A stretch of DNA of 64,000 bases from Paenibacillus qinlingensis (GTDB lineage Bacteria; Bacillota; Bacilli; Paenibacillales; NBRC-103111), in contig NZ_JABMKY010000004.1 of the NCBI RefSeq assembly GCF_013204845.1, positions 248,001 through 312,000 of the forward strand. Reading direction: 5' to 3'. Under the pieces are notes generated by a model that was not told where the DNA came from, searched no databases, and saw only the letters and a list, made by a program, of their open reading frames with translations. This document shows positions 42,177 to 51,518 of the stretch, in pieces; the first letter of the stretch is position 1; each line of letters begins with the position of its first letter. The position numbers and the translations under genes are program-made.

Positions 42177-44247
42177 ACTTAATAATGAATTAATGCAACG
42201 CGGTACGGATGGTTTTTTTCAATTAGAGAAGGATAAAGAAGCTGTTAAGGTTTTCATACAAGAAGTCCACAGCCGAAGCCTCACATTCCCCGATACCTCT
42301 TCGAAGGTTCGTTATATGATCGACAATAACTTCTATGAGAACGTTTATGACAACTACACCGAAGATGAAGTTAACAGCGTGTATCAAGTGGCACATGACA
42401 ATCAATTCGAGTTCGCATCGTATATGGCAGCTTCGAAATTTTATACAGATTACGCTTTGCGCAGTGATGATAAGACGTTATACCTCGAGCATTTCCCTGA
42501 TCGCGTAGCGATCGTAGCCCTGTACTTGGGTCGCGGAAACGCAGAGACAGCACGAGTGTTAGCCCTATCCATGATGGAGCAGCGCTTGCAGCCAGCGACA
42601 CCTACGTTCTTGAACGCAGGCAAGAGTCGTCGTGGCGAATTAGTATCGTGCTTCTTATTAGAAATGGATGATTCCTTGAATTCCATTAACTATGTACTGG
42701 CAACATGTATGCAACTGTCCAAAATTGGCGGCGGTGTAGCCGTGAACTTATCGAAGCTTCGTGGACGCGGTGAAACGATCAAAGGTGTTGAAGGGGCAGC
42801 GAAAGGAATTATTCCTGTTCTTAAGCTGATGGAGGATGCGTTCTCTTATGCGGATCAAATGGGTCAACGCAAGGGCTCAGGCGCGGCGTATTACAACATT
42901 TTCGGCTGGGACGTTATGGAGTTTCTAGATAGTAAGAAAATTAACGCGGATGAGAAATCCCGTTTGAAAACTCTTTCGATTGGACTTATTGTACCGAATA
43001 AATTTTATAAGCTGGCTGAGGAGAATAAGCCTCTACATATTTTCGCTCCTTACACCGTTCTGCAAGCCTATGGCAAGCATATGGATGATCTGGATATGGA
43101 TGAAATGTATGATGAACTTCTAGCGAACCCTAAAGTTAAGAAGAAAGCAATCATGAATGCACGTGATATGCTGACCAAAATTGCGACAACTCAACTGGAA
43201 TCCGGTTATCCATATATGATGAATCGTACGAATGCGAATAAGGATCATGCCCTGAAGGGGATTGGGACGATCAAGATGTCCAATCTGTGTACAGAGATTT
43301 TCCAATTGCAAGAAACGTCCGAAATCAATGATTACGGTCAAGAAGACACCATTCTTCGCGATATCAGCTGTAACCTGGCTTCAATGAATATTGCTAACGT
43401 GATGGATCGTAAAAAGCTGCGCGAAACCGTGCACGAAGGCATGATCGCCCTTACTTCAGTGAGTGATATGACGACGATCCATAATGCGCCAGGCGTTGCC
43501 AAAGCGAACCGTGAGCTGCATTCTGTCGGTCTTGGCGTGATGAACTTACACGGCTATTTGTCCAAGAACAAAATTGCGTACGAGAGTGCCGAAGCGAGAG
43601 ATTTCGCTCGCACCTTCTTCGCAGCGATGAATTTCTATTCCATTGAAAAAAGTATGGAGATTGCCAAAGAATCCGGCCAAACTTTCGAGGGCTTTGAGCT
43701 ATCGGAATATGCGAATGGGAACTATTTTACCCGTTATATAGAAACAGATTACCGTCCGCTCTCGGATAAAGTGAAAGCATTATTCGAAGGCATGCCGATT
43801 CCGTCGCCTAGCGATTGGAAAGCCTTGCAAGCTAACGTTCAGAAGCACGGGCTTTACCATGCGTACCGTTTGGCTATAGCGCCAACGCAAAGCATCTCGT
43901 ATATCCAAAATTCAACTTCCAGCGTTATGCCGATTGTTGAACCGATTGAGACGCGTACATATGCGAACTCGACAACATATTATCCAATGCCATTCATGGC
44001 GCGTGACAATTTCTTCTACTATAAATCCGCTTATCAAATGGATCAATTTAAGATTCTTGACCTCATCTCGGAGATTCAAACGCATGTGGATCAAGGGATC
44101 TCGACCATTTTACACGTAAACAGTGATGTTTCAACAAGACAACTTGCTAGATTATACCTGTATGCGGCACACAAAGGACTTAAATCGCTCTACTACACAA
44201 GAACCAACCAGCTATCCGTTGAGGAATGTGTAAGCTGCTCAGTATAA
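42163..44247 (+). CDS. nrdE: Class Ib ribonucleotide reductase, large subunit
   Basis: Catalytic subunit reducing ribonucleoside diphosphates to deoxy forms. 694 aa from the TTG at 42163, chosen because AGGGGGT lies 7 bases upstream and the product then begins MRHIELNNELMQRG, as in other NrdE proteins. Active-site regions: LVSCFLLEMDDSLN, SKIGGGVAVNLSKLRGRG, SNLCTEIF, and the twin-tyrosine TYYPMP region. The C-terminal redox pair is in VEECVSCSV. The N-terminus lacks the allosteric ATP cone of class Ia. Translation is probably coupled to nrdI. Confidence 0.96.
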   Translation: MRHIELNNELMQRGTDGFFQLEKDKEAVKVFIQEVHSRSLTFPDTSSKVRYMIDNNFYENVYDNYTEDEVNSVYQVAHDNQFEFASYMAASKFYTDYALRSDDKTLYLEHFPDRVAIVALYLGRGNAETARVLALSMMEQRLQPATPTFLNAGKSRRGELVSCFLLEMDDSLNSINYVLATCMQLSKIGGGVAVNLSKLRGRGETIKGVEGAAKGIIPVLKLMEDAFSYADQMGQRKGSGAAYYNIFGWDVMEFLDSKKINADEKSRLKTLSIGLIVPNKFYKLAEENKPLHIFAPYTVLQAYGKHMDDLDMDEMYDELLANPKVKKKAIMNARDMLTKIATTQLESGYPYMMNRTNANKDHALKGIGTIKMSNLCTEIFQLQETSEINDYGQEDTILRDISCNLASMNIANVMDRKKLRETVHEGMIALTSVSDMTTIHNAPGVAKANRELHSVGLGVMNLHGYLSKNKIAYESAEARDFARTFFAAMNFYSIEKSMEIAKESGQTFEGFELSEYANGNYFTRYIETDYRPLSDKVKALFEGMPIPSPSDWKALQANVQKHGLYHAYRLAIAPTQSISYIQNSTSSVMPIVEPIETRTYANSTTYYPMPFMARDNFFYYKSAYQMDQFKILDLISEIQTHVDQGISTILHVNSDVSTRQLARLYLYAAHKGLKSLYYTRTNQLSVEECVSCSV

Positions 44248-44268
44248 GTAGGAAGGGGACTACCATTG

Positions 44269-45255
44269 ATGACAAGTGCACCAACGATCAATAAACCTAT
44301 CGTCAAAAAAGCGGTGAATTGGAACCGGCCTGATGATGATTTTACAATTACATTCTGGAATCAAAATATTATGCAATTCTGGACAGATGAAGAAATTCCG
44401 TTGTCTGATGATAAAATGTCTTGGATTACACTTAGCAACGTTGAGCGTGAGCTATATATGAAGGTGCTTGGCGGTCTGACATTGCTGGATACGATGCAAG
44501 GCGGCGTCGGGATGCCGAAGATTCTTGAGCATGTGGATGGGTTGCAGCGCAAAGCTGTGCTTAGCTTCATGGGAATGATGGAGCAGATTCACGCGAAGTC
44601 TTACAGTTCGATTTTCACTACGCTGTCTACGACAGAAGAAATCAACGAGCTGTTCCAATGGGTGGAGCGCAATCCGCACTTGCAGTTTAAAGCAAATAAG
44701 ATTTCACATTACTATGAAAATATTAATACGACCAAAGAGCTGTATCTAGCGATGGCATCATCTGTTCTGCTAGAAAGCTATTTGTTCTATAGCGGTTTCT
44801 ACTATCCGTTGTACTTGGCTGGCCAAGGTAAAATGACGAGCAGCGGCGAGATCATTGACTTGATCTTGCGCGATGAGAGCATCCACGGGTTGTACATCGG
44901 CGTGCTGGCACAAGAGGTCTACGCGGAACTTAGCCCAGCTGAGCAAGATGAGGCATACGCGACATTGTGTGCGCTGTTGAAAGAACTTCATGCGAATGAA
45001 GAAGGTTACACGGATAGTCTGTATGGACCGCTGGGTCTTGCGGATGACGTGAAAGCATTCCTTCGCTACAACGCGAATAAGGCGTTTATGAACTTGGGTG
45101 TTGACCCGATGTTCCCTGAAGAGGATATTAACCCGATTGTATTGAACGGACTGAGTACGAAGACGAAGCAGCATGACTTTTTCTCCAAAAAAGGCAATGG
45201 TTACGTGCGCACAATTCACGTTGAGGCTCTAACGGACGATGATTTCGTATTTTAA
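44269..45255 (+). CDS. nrdF: Class Ib ribonucleotide reductase, small subunit
   Basis: Radical-generating ferritin-like subunit, 328 aa. Metal ligands lie in [23 protein letters not shown] and [17 protein letters not shown]; the radical tyrosine is expected in AKSYSSIF. The last residues, [12 protein letters not shown], contain the acidic-aromatic tail that docks on NrdE. The ATG at 44269 follows GGAAGGGGA, and a TTG just before it is less likely. A terminator follows 25 bases after the stop. Confidence 0.96.
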   Translation: MTSAPTINKPIVKKAVNWNRPDDDFTITFWNQNIMQFWTDEEIPLSDDKMSWITLSNVERELYMKVLGGLTLLDTMQGGVGMPKILEHVDGLQRKAVLSFMGMMEQIHAKSYSSIFTTLSTTEEINELFQWVERNPHLQFKANKISHYYENINTTKELYLAMASSVLLESYLFYSGFYYPLYLAGQGKMTSSGEIIDLILRDESIHGLYIGVLAQEVYAELSPAEQDEAYATLCALLKELHANEEGYTDSLYGPLGLADDVKAFLRYNANKAFMNLGVDPMFPEEDINPIVLNGLSTKTKQHDFFSKKGNGYVRTIHVEALTDDDFVF

Positions 45256-45280
45256 GAAGCAAGGCATATAGATGAAGGAC

Positions 45281-45312
45281 AAGCCACCTGGGATGACTGG
45301 GTGGTTTTTGTT
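45281..45312 (+). terminator. Terminator of the nrd operon
   Basis: AAGCCACC and GGGTGGTTTTTG form the stem around a loop of about ten bases, ending in a T run. Confidence 0.8.
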
Positions 45313-45489
45313 TGTTCGAGGGTATGGTGCATGATGGGTGAGGTGCTGCTGGTTGGTGAGAAGCGTGTGATGGTTGTTGGAATAGAAGTAAGAGTAAGTG
45401 CAGGATTAGAAGTAGGAATAGAGAGTAGATAAATGTTTGCAGAGTAAGATTGGTTGGTCGGAGTTTTGTAAATATCGTGCGATCAGGCG

Positions 45490-45683
45490 AATAAATGGAT
45501 TTTCTCCAGTTAATTTTTGGATATTTCCGCCCGAAGACAGAATAGATGGAAAACCTCAAGTTAATTTTAAACATTTTCCCTGACCTGAACAAAAGAGGCA
45601 GTTTTAACTACATATTTTACAGTTAAATCGAATTTCCGAGGGAATTTCACTCAAATAACTGTATATTTTCCAGCTAATACAAG
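45490..45683. repeat. Degenerate repeat array, about 50-60 bp spacing
   Basis: Four related elements at 45490-45518 (ATAAATGGATTTTCTCCAGT), 45540-45570 (ATAGATGGAAAACCTCAAGT), 45603-45632 (TTAACTACATATTTTACAGT) and 45653-45683 (ATAACTGTATATTTTCCAGC), each continuing into TTAA- or CTAA-type sequence. The same family occurs at 62031-62170. Shared core: AACTGGATTTTCTCCAGTTAA, partly palindromic (CTGGA...TCCAG). Confidence 0.65.
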
Positions 45684-45710
45684 TGTGCAGCCAGCTAGCC
45701 CCTCCAAATC

Positions 45711-45822
45711 TCCGCAACCCACCGCAAACCCACCGCAAAACCACCGCAAAACCACCGCGATCCTCCCGAAGCCACTGCAACTCACCGCAAAGCCACCGCG
45801 ATCCTCCCCAAAGCCACCGCTT
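45711..45822. repeat. ACCGCAAA low-complexity tract
   Basis: About eight copies of CCACCGCAAA or CCACCGCGATCCTCCC, with 10-21 bp units, almost free of T on this strand. Strand-biased C/A composition is unlike the rest of the window. Confidence 0.85.
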
Positions 45823-46026
45823 AGTACGAATAGAGAGTAAATGTTTGCAGAGTTAGTTAGATAGTTAGTTGGTATGTTTGTATGTTTTTTGTTGGTATGT
45901 TTGTTGTATCTAGTTCGGTTTGTTTTATCTAGCTCCTCCTCTAGCTCACCCTCCAGTTCAGTCTCAAGGCTGATTTACTGCGTAACAATGTTATGTTACA
46001 TTGAAATGGCGAAGGAGGGATGTACG

Positions 46027-46656
46027 TTGGACGAAGATTTGATATCTAAAAAAGAGCTGCTCGAGCTAACAGGGATATCTTATGGTCAATTATACCGCTG
46101 GAAGCGCAAAAATTTAGTTCCTGAGGAATGGTTTATACGGAAATCTGCGTTTACAGGACAGGAAACGTTTTTTCCGAAGGGGCAAATGCTAGCGCGTATC
46201 GATAAAATTGTTAATATGAAAGACGATTTATCACTGGATGAATTAGCGGATGTGTTCTCTATCGTTCCTAGTGATATGAAAATAGACAAACTAGAACTTA
46301 GCAAACGCAACATTGTTTCATTGAAAACCATAGACTATGCATCGCCATTTTTGGGAGCGACCGCGGTATACAGCTTTGAAGAAACGTTGTTTCTATTCCT
46401 CTTAGAGGATTGCTTACAATCCGGCGAGATGAGCCTTGATGAAGGGAAATACTTGCTTCTGACGATGAAAGAGCAATATGCCAAGTTCGAAGGCAAGCCT
46501 TGTGATCTGATTTATATACGTAAGATGGGCTTAACCTTATTTCTACTCGTTACGACAGGCAGTGAATTATTCTTCGAGCAAGGCGTGAAAGTTGTGTTCC
46601 GCATGCAGGTGGCAAAGAAGATTGAAGAACTGAAGCTGAAAATAACAACAACGTGA
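46027..46656 (+). CDS. yhbD: YhbD-like protein (DUF4004) with MerR-type helix-turn-helix
   Basis: 209 aa from the TTG at 46027, which follows AAGGAGG by 8 bases. The frame is open further upstream, but that part translates to low-complexity Ser/Leu residues with no site. The N-terminus is a MerR-like helix-turn-helix (ISKKELLELTGISYGQLYRW, then WKRKNLVPEEWFIRK), and the remainder is helical. The order yhbD, then two bactofilin genes, is the same as yhbD-yhbE-yhbF of B. subtilis. The next gene starts 13 bases on. It may regulate the bactofilin genes or act with them; function not established. Confidence 0.85.
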   Translation: MDEDLISKKELLELTGISYGQLYRWKRKNLVPEEWFIRKSAFTGQETFFPKGQMLARIDKIVNMKDDLSLDELADVFSIVPSDMKIDKLELSKRNIVSLKTIDYASPFLGATAVYSFEETLFLFLLEDCLQSGEMSLDEGKYLLLTMKEQYAKFEGKPCDLIYIRKMGLTLFLLVTTGSELFFEQGVKVVFRMQVAKKIEELKLKITTT

Positions 46657-46669
46657 GGAGGTGACACCT

Positions 46670-47350
46670 ATGCATACAGCAGAATTGAAGCGTAAATTGA
46701 TGATATCCGGAATAGGATCTTCTAATGGTGGGAGCTTCCGGACGGTTAAAATAGACGGCATAGGGCGTTTGGAGGGGGACGTTATATGCTCCGATTTTAC
46801 GCTAAATGGGCGTGCAGAAGTGAATGGCAGTATTATTTCTGAAACGGCTGAATTGCATGGAACGCTAACGATTCAGGGAAATCTGAAGGCCAAGCGTACC
46901 CGAATTCATGGCAAAGTCAAGATTGAGGGCAATTATGCGGGCGAGAGCCTTGAAATTAATGGTGCTTCAATAATAACAGGCAACTGTGAGGCGGAAAAGT
47001 TTAATGCCAATGGTAAGCTGCAGGTGGGCGCACTAAATGCAGATACGATTCTTGTTACCTTGCATGGGCATTGTAAAATTTCAGAGATCGGCGGAGAACG
47101 AATCCAAATACGCAAGCAGCGGGGCATTGGTTTAGCAAGTTGGTTGAAGATTCTCCCCTTGGGCATCGGCAATCATTTGACGGTTCAAACCATTGAAGGC
47201 GACCATATTTACTTGGAATATACAACGGCAGATGTAGTAAGAGGAGCGGATATTACAATCGGACCTGGTTGCGAGATCGGACTCATCGAATATACGGCAA
47301 AGCTTGAGCAAGATAAGCAATCTAAGGTGAAACGCAGTGAAAAAGTGTAG
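46670..47350 (+). CDS. bacE: Bactofilin (polymer-forming cytoskeletal protein), BacE-like
   Basis: 226 aa. The central right-handed beta-helix of bactofilins shows as recurring short strands with Gly turns (IDGIGRLEGDVICSDFTLNG, EVNGSIISETAELHGTLTIQ, IHGKVKIEGNYAGESLEING). A C-terminal extension repeats GGERIQIRKQ and DHIYLEYTTADVVRG. Bactofilins form filaments without nucleotide; BacE/BacF of B. subtilis are needed for flagellar assembly. ATG after GAGGAGGTG. Co-transcribed with the paralogue that follows 25 bases later. Confidence 0.9.
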   Translation: MHTAELKRKLMISGIGSSNGGSFRTVKIDGIGRLEGDVICSDFTLNGRAEVNGSIISETAELHGTLTIQGNLKAKRTRIHGKVKIEGNYAGESLEINGASIITGNCEAEKFNANGKLQVGALNADTILVTLHGHCKISEIGGERIQIRKQRGIGLASWLKILPLGIGNHLTVQTIEGDHIYLEYTTADVVRGADITIGPGCEIGLIEYTAKLEQDKQSKVKRSEKV

Positions 47351-47375
47351 CAAAGAGAGGAGGGTTTGAGGTACA

Positions 47376-48116
47376 ATGGGATTAGATACAAACAAACGTT
47401 CGCAAATTAGTAATTTGAAAATTACGGGCAGCTCTACCGCGGCAGGGGGCCAGTATGATCGAGTGAAAATTGTTGGAGAAGGCATCATTGAAGGCGATAC
47501 GAAATGCCGGTTTCTGAAATGTATCGGAACATTAGAGATGGAAGGTAATTTGCAGGCAGGCGAAGCCGGTATTGTGGGCACTTTTTCATTGACGGGAAAT
47601 GTTCGAAGCGATACAATGAAAAATTCGGGGACGGTGAGTATCAGTGGTGATGCAGCAATTGGCACACTTACTGGTTCAGGGACGATTGAAGTGAAAGGCC
47701 AAATGCAAGGCACCAAGGTTGCACTTAAAGGGCATATCGCTGCAGGAGGGGATTGCGAAGTCGATGTGTTTAATCTAAAGGGAATGTTTGATATTGGGGG
47801 GCTACTGAACGCAGGAGAGGTCGACATCAGGCTCTTCCAAGATTCAACGGCGAAAGAGATTGGCGGAGAGAAAATTAGAATTCGCAAAGCGAGTTTGCTT
47901 CATCCGTTTAGCCTGTTCTTCAGACCCTCACCGCATGCCAAGGTTACGGTAGCGGTTATAGAAGGGGATGATATCTACGTGGAGCACACGAGAGCCAAGG
48001 TTGTTCGCGGCAATCAAGTTGTTATCGGTCCTGGTTGTGAAATTGATTTAGTAGAATACAAGGTACACTTAGAGAAGAAGAAGGGTGCCATTGTGAAAGA
48101 ATCACGCAAGTTGTAA
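47376..48116 (+). CDS. bacF: Bactofilin, BacF-like
   Basis: 246 aa, paralogue of the preceding gene with the same layout: N-terminal LKITGSSTAAGGQYDRVKIV, a beta-helix (IEGDTKCRFLKCIGTLEMEG, GNVRSDTMKNSGTVSISGD, GTIEVKGQMQGTKVALKGHI), and a C-terminal part with IGGEKIRIRKAS and DDIYVEHTRAKVVRGNQVVI. The shared C-terminal motif (GGExIxIRK then VxG..IGPGCEI) is not part of the core helix and may be a dimer or partner contact. AGGAGGG lies upstream of the ATG. Probably forms mixed polymers with its neighbour. Confidence 0.9.
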   Translation: MGLDTNKRSQISNLKITGSSTAAGGQYDRVKIVGEGIIEGDTKCRFLKCIGTLEMEGNLQAGEAGIVGTFSLTGNVRSDTMKNSGTVSISGDAAIGTLTGSGTIEVKGQMQGTKVALKGHIAAGGDCEVDVFNLKGMFDIGGLLNAGEVDIRLFQDSTAKEIGGEKIRIRKASLLHPFSLFFRPSPHAKVTVAVIEGDDIYVEHTRAKVVRGNQVVIGPGCEIDLVEYKVHLEKKKGAIVKESRKL

Positions 48117-48172
48117 TATGTCTGTATGTTCAGCGTGTAAGGCGAAAACAAATCGTAAAGGAATGTGTACGA

Positions 48173-49723
48173 ATGACGAGTTCAAATAATAAAGTAGGCT
48201 TCGTCTTAGCAGGTCTACTCTTAGCCATGTTAATGGCGTCAATGGATAATACAATTGTTGCCACAGCGATGGGAACCATTGTAGGAGATCTTGGCGGACT
48301 AGATAAGTTCGTTTGGGTAACATCTGCCTATATGGTCGCTGAAATGGCGGGTATGCCGATTTTCGGGAAACTGTCCGATATGTTCGGGCGCAAACGATTT
48401 TTCATTTTTGGATTAATAGTCTTCTTAGCCGCCTCCATCTTGTGTGGTACGGCAGAAAGCATTGTGCAGCTTAGTATTTATCGAGCACTGCAAGGTATTG
48501 GTGGCGGAGCGCTGATTCCAATTGCATTCACAATCATGTTTGATACGGTACCTGTTGAACAACGCGGGAAGTTAGGCGGTTTGTTCGGTGCGGTATTCGG
48601 TTTGTCCAGTATTTTTGGACCGTTGCTAGGTGCCTATATAACGGATTATATTAACTGGCATTGGGTCTTCTATGTCAATATTCCTCTTGGTATTTTGGCT
48701 CTGATTTTTATTGCGATCTACTACAAAGAATCACCGATTCATACGAAGCAGAAGATCGACTGGTGGGGGGCCGTTACATTGGTTGGCGCCGTTGTCAGCA
48801 TGATGTTTGCCCTTGAGCTTGGCGGAAATAAATATGCATGGGATTCCAGCTTAATTATCGGACTGTTTGCAGCATTCACTGTGCTAACGATTTGCTTTAT
48901 CATCATTGAAAGAAAAGTAATCGAACCGATTATATCATTCCCAATGTTTAAGAACCGTTTGTTTACGACGAGTAACGCGCTTGGCTTATTAAGCGGGATG
49001 GGCTTTATCACAGCATCTGTGTATATTCCGATTTATATTCAAGGTGTACTTGGCGGAACAGCGACCAATTCAGGGCTCGTACTCTTGCCGATGATGGTAG
49101 GCTCTGTATTCTCAGCGGTGGGTGGCGGTTTCTTAATGAATAAGATGCCATACCGGAACATTATGATGGTCTTTGTAGTCATTCTTGCAGCAGGTATGTT
49201 CATGTTGACACGGCTTGAACCGGATACAAGCCGCTTGTATGTGACAATGTGCATGATCGTCGTTGGTGTTGGGATCGGTGCGAGCTTCTCTGTACTTTCC
49301 AATGCCGCGATTCATCACTTTGATCCGTCGCAGCGTGGTTCTGTGAATGCAACAGTCTCTTTCGTTCGTTCCTTAGGTATGACTTTAGGGATTACGCTAT
49401 TCGGAATCATTCAACGGAATGATTTCACAGCGCAACTCAAGGAGATTTTTGCTGGAAGCGGGCAAGGGAACATGGCTGACAATCCAGCGTTTAGTGACCC
49501 TAGAGTATTGCTGGCACCTGAAATGCGTGCTCAAATCCCTACACCTGTACTTGATAAAATTACAGCAGGGTTATCATCCTCGATTTCCTATACATTCATG
49601 TGGGCGCTGATTCCAACAGCTTTGGCTGTCGTAGCGGCAGTTCTCATGAGTAAAGAGCGCTTGACCGAATCATTGGAACATAAGCAGGCGGAGCAAGCTG
49701 CAGCTGAACTGAAAGGTCAATAG
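48173..49723 (+). CDS. MFS drug exporter, DHA2 (EmrB/QacA) family
   Basis: 516 aa with 14 predicted membrane helices. Motif LAMLMASMDNTIVATAMG (helix 1) and WVTSAYMVAEMAGMPIFGKL are DHA2 signatures; GKLSDMFGRKR is motif A, and RALQGIGGGALIPIA is motif B. Proton-driven export of drugs or other hydrophobic compounds is likely; substrate unknown. It follows bacF by 56 bases but has its own site (AAAGGA) and terminator. No TetR or MarR gene is adjacent. Confidence 0.93.
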   Translation: MTSSNNKVGFVLAGLLLAMLMASMDNTIVATAMGTIVGDLGGLDKFVWVTSAYMVAEMAGMPIFGKLSDMFGRKRFFIFGLIVFLAASILCGTAESIVQLSIYRALQGIGGGALIPIAFTIMFDTVPVEQRGKLGGLFGAVFGLSSIFGPLLGAYITDYINWHWVFYVNIPLGILALIFIAIYYKESPIHTKQKIDWWGAVTLVGAVVSMMFALELGGNKYAWDSSLIIGLFAAFTVLTICFIIIERKVIEPIISFPMFKNRLFTTSNALGLLSGMGFITASVYIPIYIQGVLGGTATNSGLVLLPMMVGSVFSAVGGGFLMNKMPYRNIMMVFVVILAAGMFMLTRLEPDTSRLYVTMCMIVVGVGIGASFSVLSNAAIHHFDPSQRGSVNATVSFVRSLGMTLGITLFGIIQRNDFTAQLKEIFAGSGQGNMADNPAFSDPRVLLAPEMRAQIPTPVLDKITAGLSSSISYTFMWALIPTALAVVAAVLMSKERLTESLEHKQAEQAAAELKGQ

Positions 49724-49727
49724 AAAG

Positions 49728-49770
49728 AAGCCTCATCCAAGTAGGATTGCTACGTGGATGAGGCTTTTTT
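49728..49770 (+). terminator. Terminator of the MFS exporter
   Basis: AAGCCTCATCCAAGTAG pairs with CTACGTGGATGAGGCTT around GATTG, followed by TTTT. Confidence 0.92.
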
Positions 49771-49794
49771 GCGTGCTATAAATCTGCTGTTTTA

Positions 49795-49983
49795 GAGGGA
49801 AGGGATCCTAGGTGCGCTATTTGTTTCGAAACGAGCGAATTAATTGAATAAGGGGAACGTGGGTATCTTATTTCTCCGAAAAACGCCAGAAACCGCCGAA
49901 ATCAAATAAATAGCACACCTATGTTCCTCTCGACGATGAAACCCACGAAAATCTTACTAATAGCGCACCTACGTTCCTCTCAC
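49795..49983. repeat. Inverted repeat array, about 50 bp spacing
   Basis: Four elements with core GGAACRTAGGTGYGCTATT: plus-strand copies at 49797-49822 and 49852-49877 (degenerate), minus-strand copies at 49905-49931 and 49957-49983. The two outward halves are in opposite orientation, so the segment could fold back on itself. It fills the gap between the MFS terminator and the response regulator gene. Confidence 0.65.
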
Positions 49984-50006
49984 TCTGTCGTCGGCTACCA
50001 TCTAAC

Positions 50007-50720
50007 TTAAGCGTAAGACTCTTTAATAACAGGCTCAGTTAATTTATATCCGACGTTGCGGATGGTCATGATATATTCAGGGTGACGTGCATTTTGCTCT
50101 ATTTTGTCACGGAGATGAGAGATATGGACGTCAACAATACGCGTATCCCCAAGGAAGTGATAGTCCCACACGCCGTGAAGCAGTTGTTGTCGGCTTAACA
50201 CTTTCCCACGATGCTTGCAGAGGAAAAGAAGCAGTTCAAATTCTTTCGGTGTCAGCTCGATCGGTGTACCATTCATCGTCACCTCGCGTTGCTCGGCTTT
50301 GACGGAGATTTGGCCAATGGCAATCGGTGCTTCTTCCGTCGTAGAAGGCAAGGTCTGGATGCGGCGATGAATCGCTTGAATACGGGAGACGAGCTCGAGC
50401 GGTGAGAAGGGCTTCGTCATGTAATCGTCCGCACCATTGTCTAGACCGGCTATTTTATCCGTAAGATCTTGCATGGCCGTCAACATAATAATCGGTACGA
50501 GGTTATTCTGGCTTCTCAGCTTGCGGCATACCTGTAAGCCGTCCATTTTGGGCAGCATGAGATCAAGGACAATAAGGTCGGGGCGGAACGATTGAATTGC
50601 ACTAAAGACTGCTTCGCCGTCGAATACGCAATGTACTTCGAAACCGGCAAGCTTCAGGTTGAATTCAATGAGCATGGAGATGGAAGGTTCGTCATCAACA
50701 ATTAATATCTTTTTTTTCAT
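50007..50720 (-). CDS. Orphan OmpR-family response regulator
   Basis: 237 aa from the ATG at 50720, which has AAAAGGAG about 11 bases upstream. Receiver with Asp53 (LIVLDLMLPKMDGLQ), YMTKPFSPLELVSR, and a winged-helix domain (ELTPKEFELLLFLCKHRGK, then RIVDVHISHLRDKIE and TIRNVGYKL). Pattern close to PhoP/WalR/YycF types. No histidine kinase gene is next to it, so its partner is encoded elsewhere or it acts alone. Target unknown. Confidence 0.9.
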   Translation of the reverse strand: MKKKILIVDDEPSISMLIEFNLKLAGFEVHCVFDGEAVFSAIQSFRPDLIVLDLMLPKMDGLQVCRKLRSQNNLVPIIMLTAMQDLTDKIAGLDNGADDYMTKPFSPLELVSRIQAIHRRIQTLPSTTEEAPIAIGQISVKAEQREVTMNGTPIELTPKEFELLLFLCKHRGKVLSRQQLLHGVWDYHFLGDTRIVDVHISHLRDKIEQNARHPEYIMTIRNVGYKLTEPVIKESYA

Positions 50721-50863
50721 TGTTAGCAAGGCTCCTTTTAATGAAGGATAACTCTAGTATGACGTACCACTATCATCGCGATATTAAGATAAAGTTAACC
50801 CAGTGTTAAATTGCAATCGGGCACAAGTTATAATAGGATAGATAATGAGGTGAATGAATAAAG

Positions 50864-51328
50864 ATGGCTTTTCATATTGTATTAGTAGAACCCGAAATTC
50901 CTGCGAACACAGGCAATATTTCTCGCACATGTGCGGCAACAGGTGCTCATCTTCATTTGGTGAGACCCCTAGGCTTTGACACCGATGATAAGACACTGAA
51001 GCGCGCTGGCTTAGATTATTGGCATTCCGTGAAGATTCATTACCACGATTCTTTCGATGAAGTTATGGCAGCGTACGAAGGTCATAGATTCTTCTTTGCG
51101 TCAACGAAAGCAAGCAAACGTTATTCGGATTTTGCCTTCCAAGATGGCGATTTCTTCGTGTTTGGTAAAGAGACCAAAGGGCTGCCTGAGGAGCTGCTAC
51201 GTCAACATCCGGATACCTTAATCCGGTTGCCAATGTCCGACGCAGTAAGATCTTTAAATCTTTCCAACTCTGCGGCTATTATTTTATATGAAGGATTACG
51301 CCAAACAGGGTTTATAGGTCTTGAGTAG
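50864..51328 (+). CDS. trmL: tRNA (cytidine/uridine-34 2'-O)-methyltransferase TrmL
   Basis: 154 aa SPOUT methyltransferase modifying the wobble base of tRNA-Leu. VLVEPEIPANTGNISRTCAA at the N-terminus holds the catalytic Asn/Arg; FFVFGKETKGLPEELL, TLIRLPMSD and VRSLNLSNSAAIILYEG form the SAM-binding knot. Standard length. ATG after GAGGTG. Single gene. Confidence 0.95.
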   Translation: MAFHIVLVEPEIPANTGNISRTCAATGAHLHLVRPLGFDTDDKTLKRAGLDYWHSVKIHYHDSFDEVMAAYEGHRFFFASTKASKRYSDFAFQDGDFFVFGKETKGLPEELLRQHPDTLIRLPMSDAVRSLNLSNSAAIILYEGLRQTGFIGLE

Positions 51329-51518
51329 GGAGACTCATGACCTATATTTTTGTCGCTCAACCGACATTTCTGACAATAAAAGAAAGTTTTTAGGGCTTTA
51401 GCAGAAGGAATTTCATGATTCACGGCGAATAGTATCCGTAGACTCGATATGGAAATGTTGGTCGATGTGAAATTGCCGGAAGTGTAGAAAACGTCTGGGA
51501 AAAGAGAGGTGAAGTCCT

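Larger units (their letters stand above)
45416..45853. repeat. Direct repeats flanking a repeat-rich 0.4-kb intergenic segment
   Basis: GAATAGAGAGTA...AATGTTTGCAGAGT occurs at 45416-45445 and again at 45828-45853; the two copies differ only by a 4-base insertion (GATA). They bracket the motif array at 45490-45683 and the ACCGCAAA tract at 45711-45822. The whole gap between the nrd terminator and yhbD (45313-46026) has no convincing gene; a frame open across its right end encodes only low-complexity residues. Confidence 0.7.

Noticed and set aside
45416..45853. Insertion sequence
   Set aside because: No transposase frame and no terminal inverted repeats; only direct repeats around repeat DNA.
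45874..46026. N-terminal extension of yhbD
   Set aside because: The open frame translates to low-complexity Ser/Leu sequence, has no ribosome binding site, and the TTG at 46027 has a strong AAGGAGG.
47132..47887. 251-aa antisense ORF across bacE and bacF
   Set aside because: Long only because of biased codon use in the bactofilin genes; composition is unnatural (Pro/Ser/Ile-rich) and both plus-strand genes are convincing.
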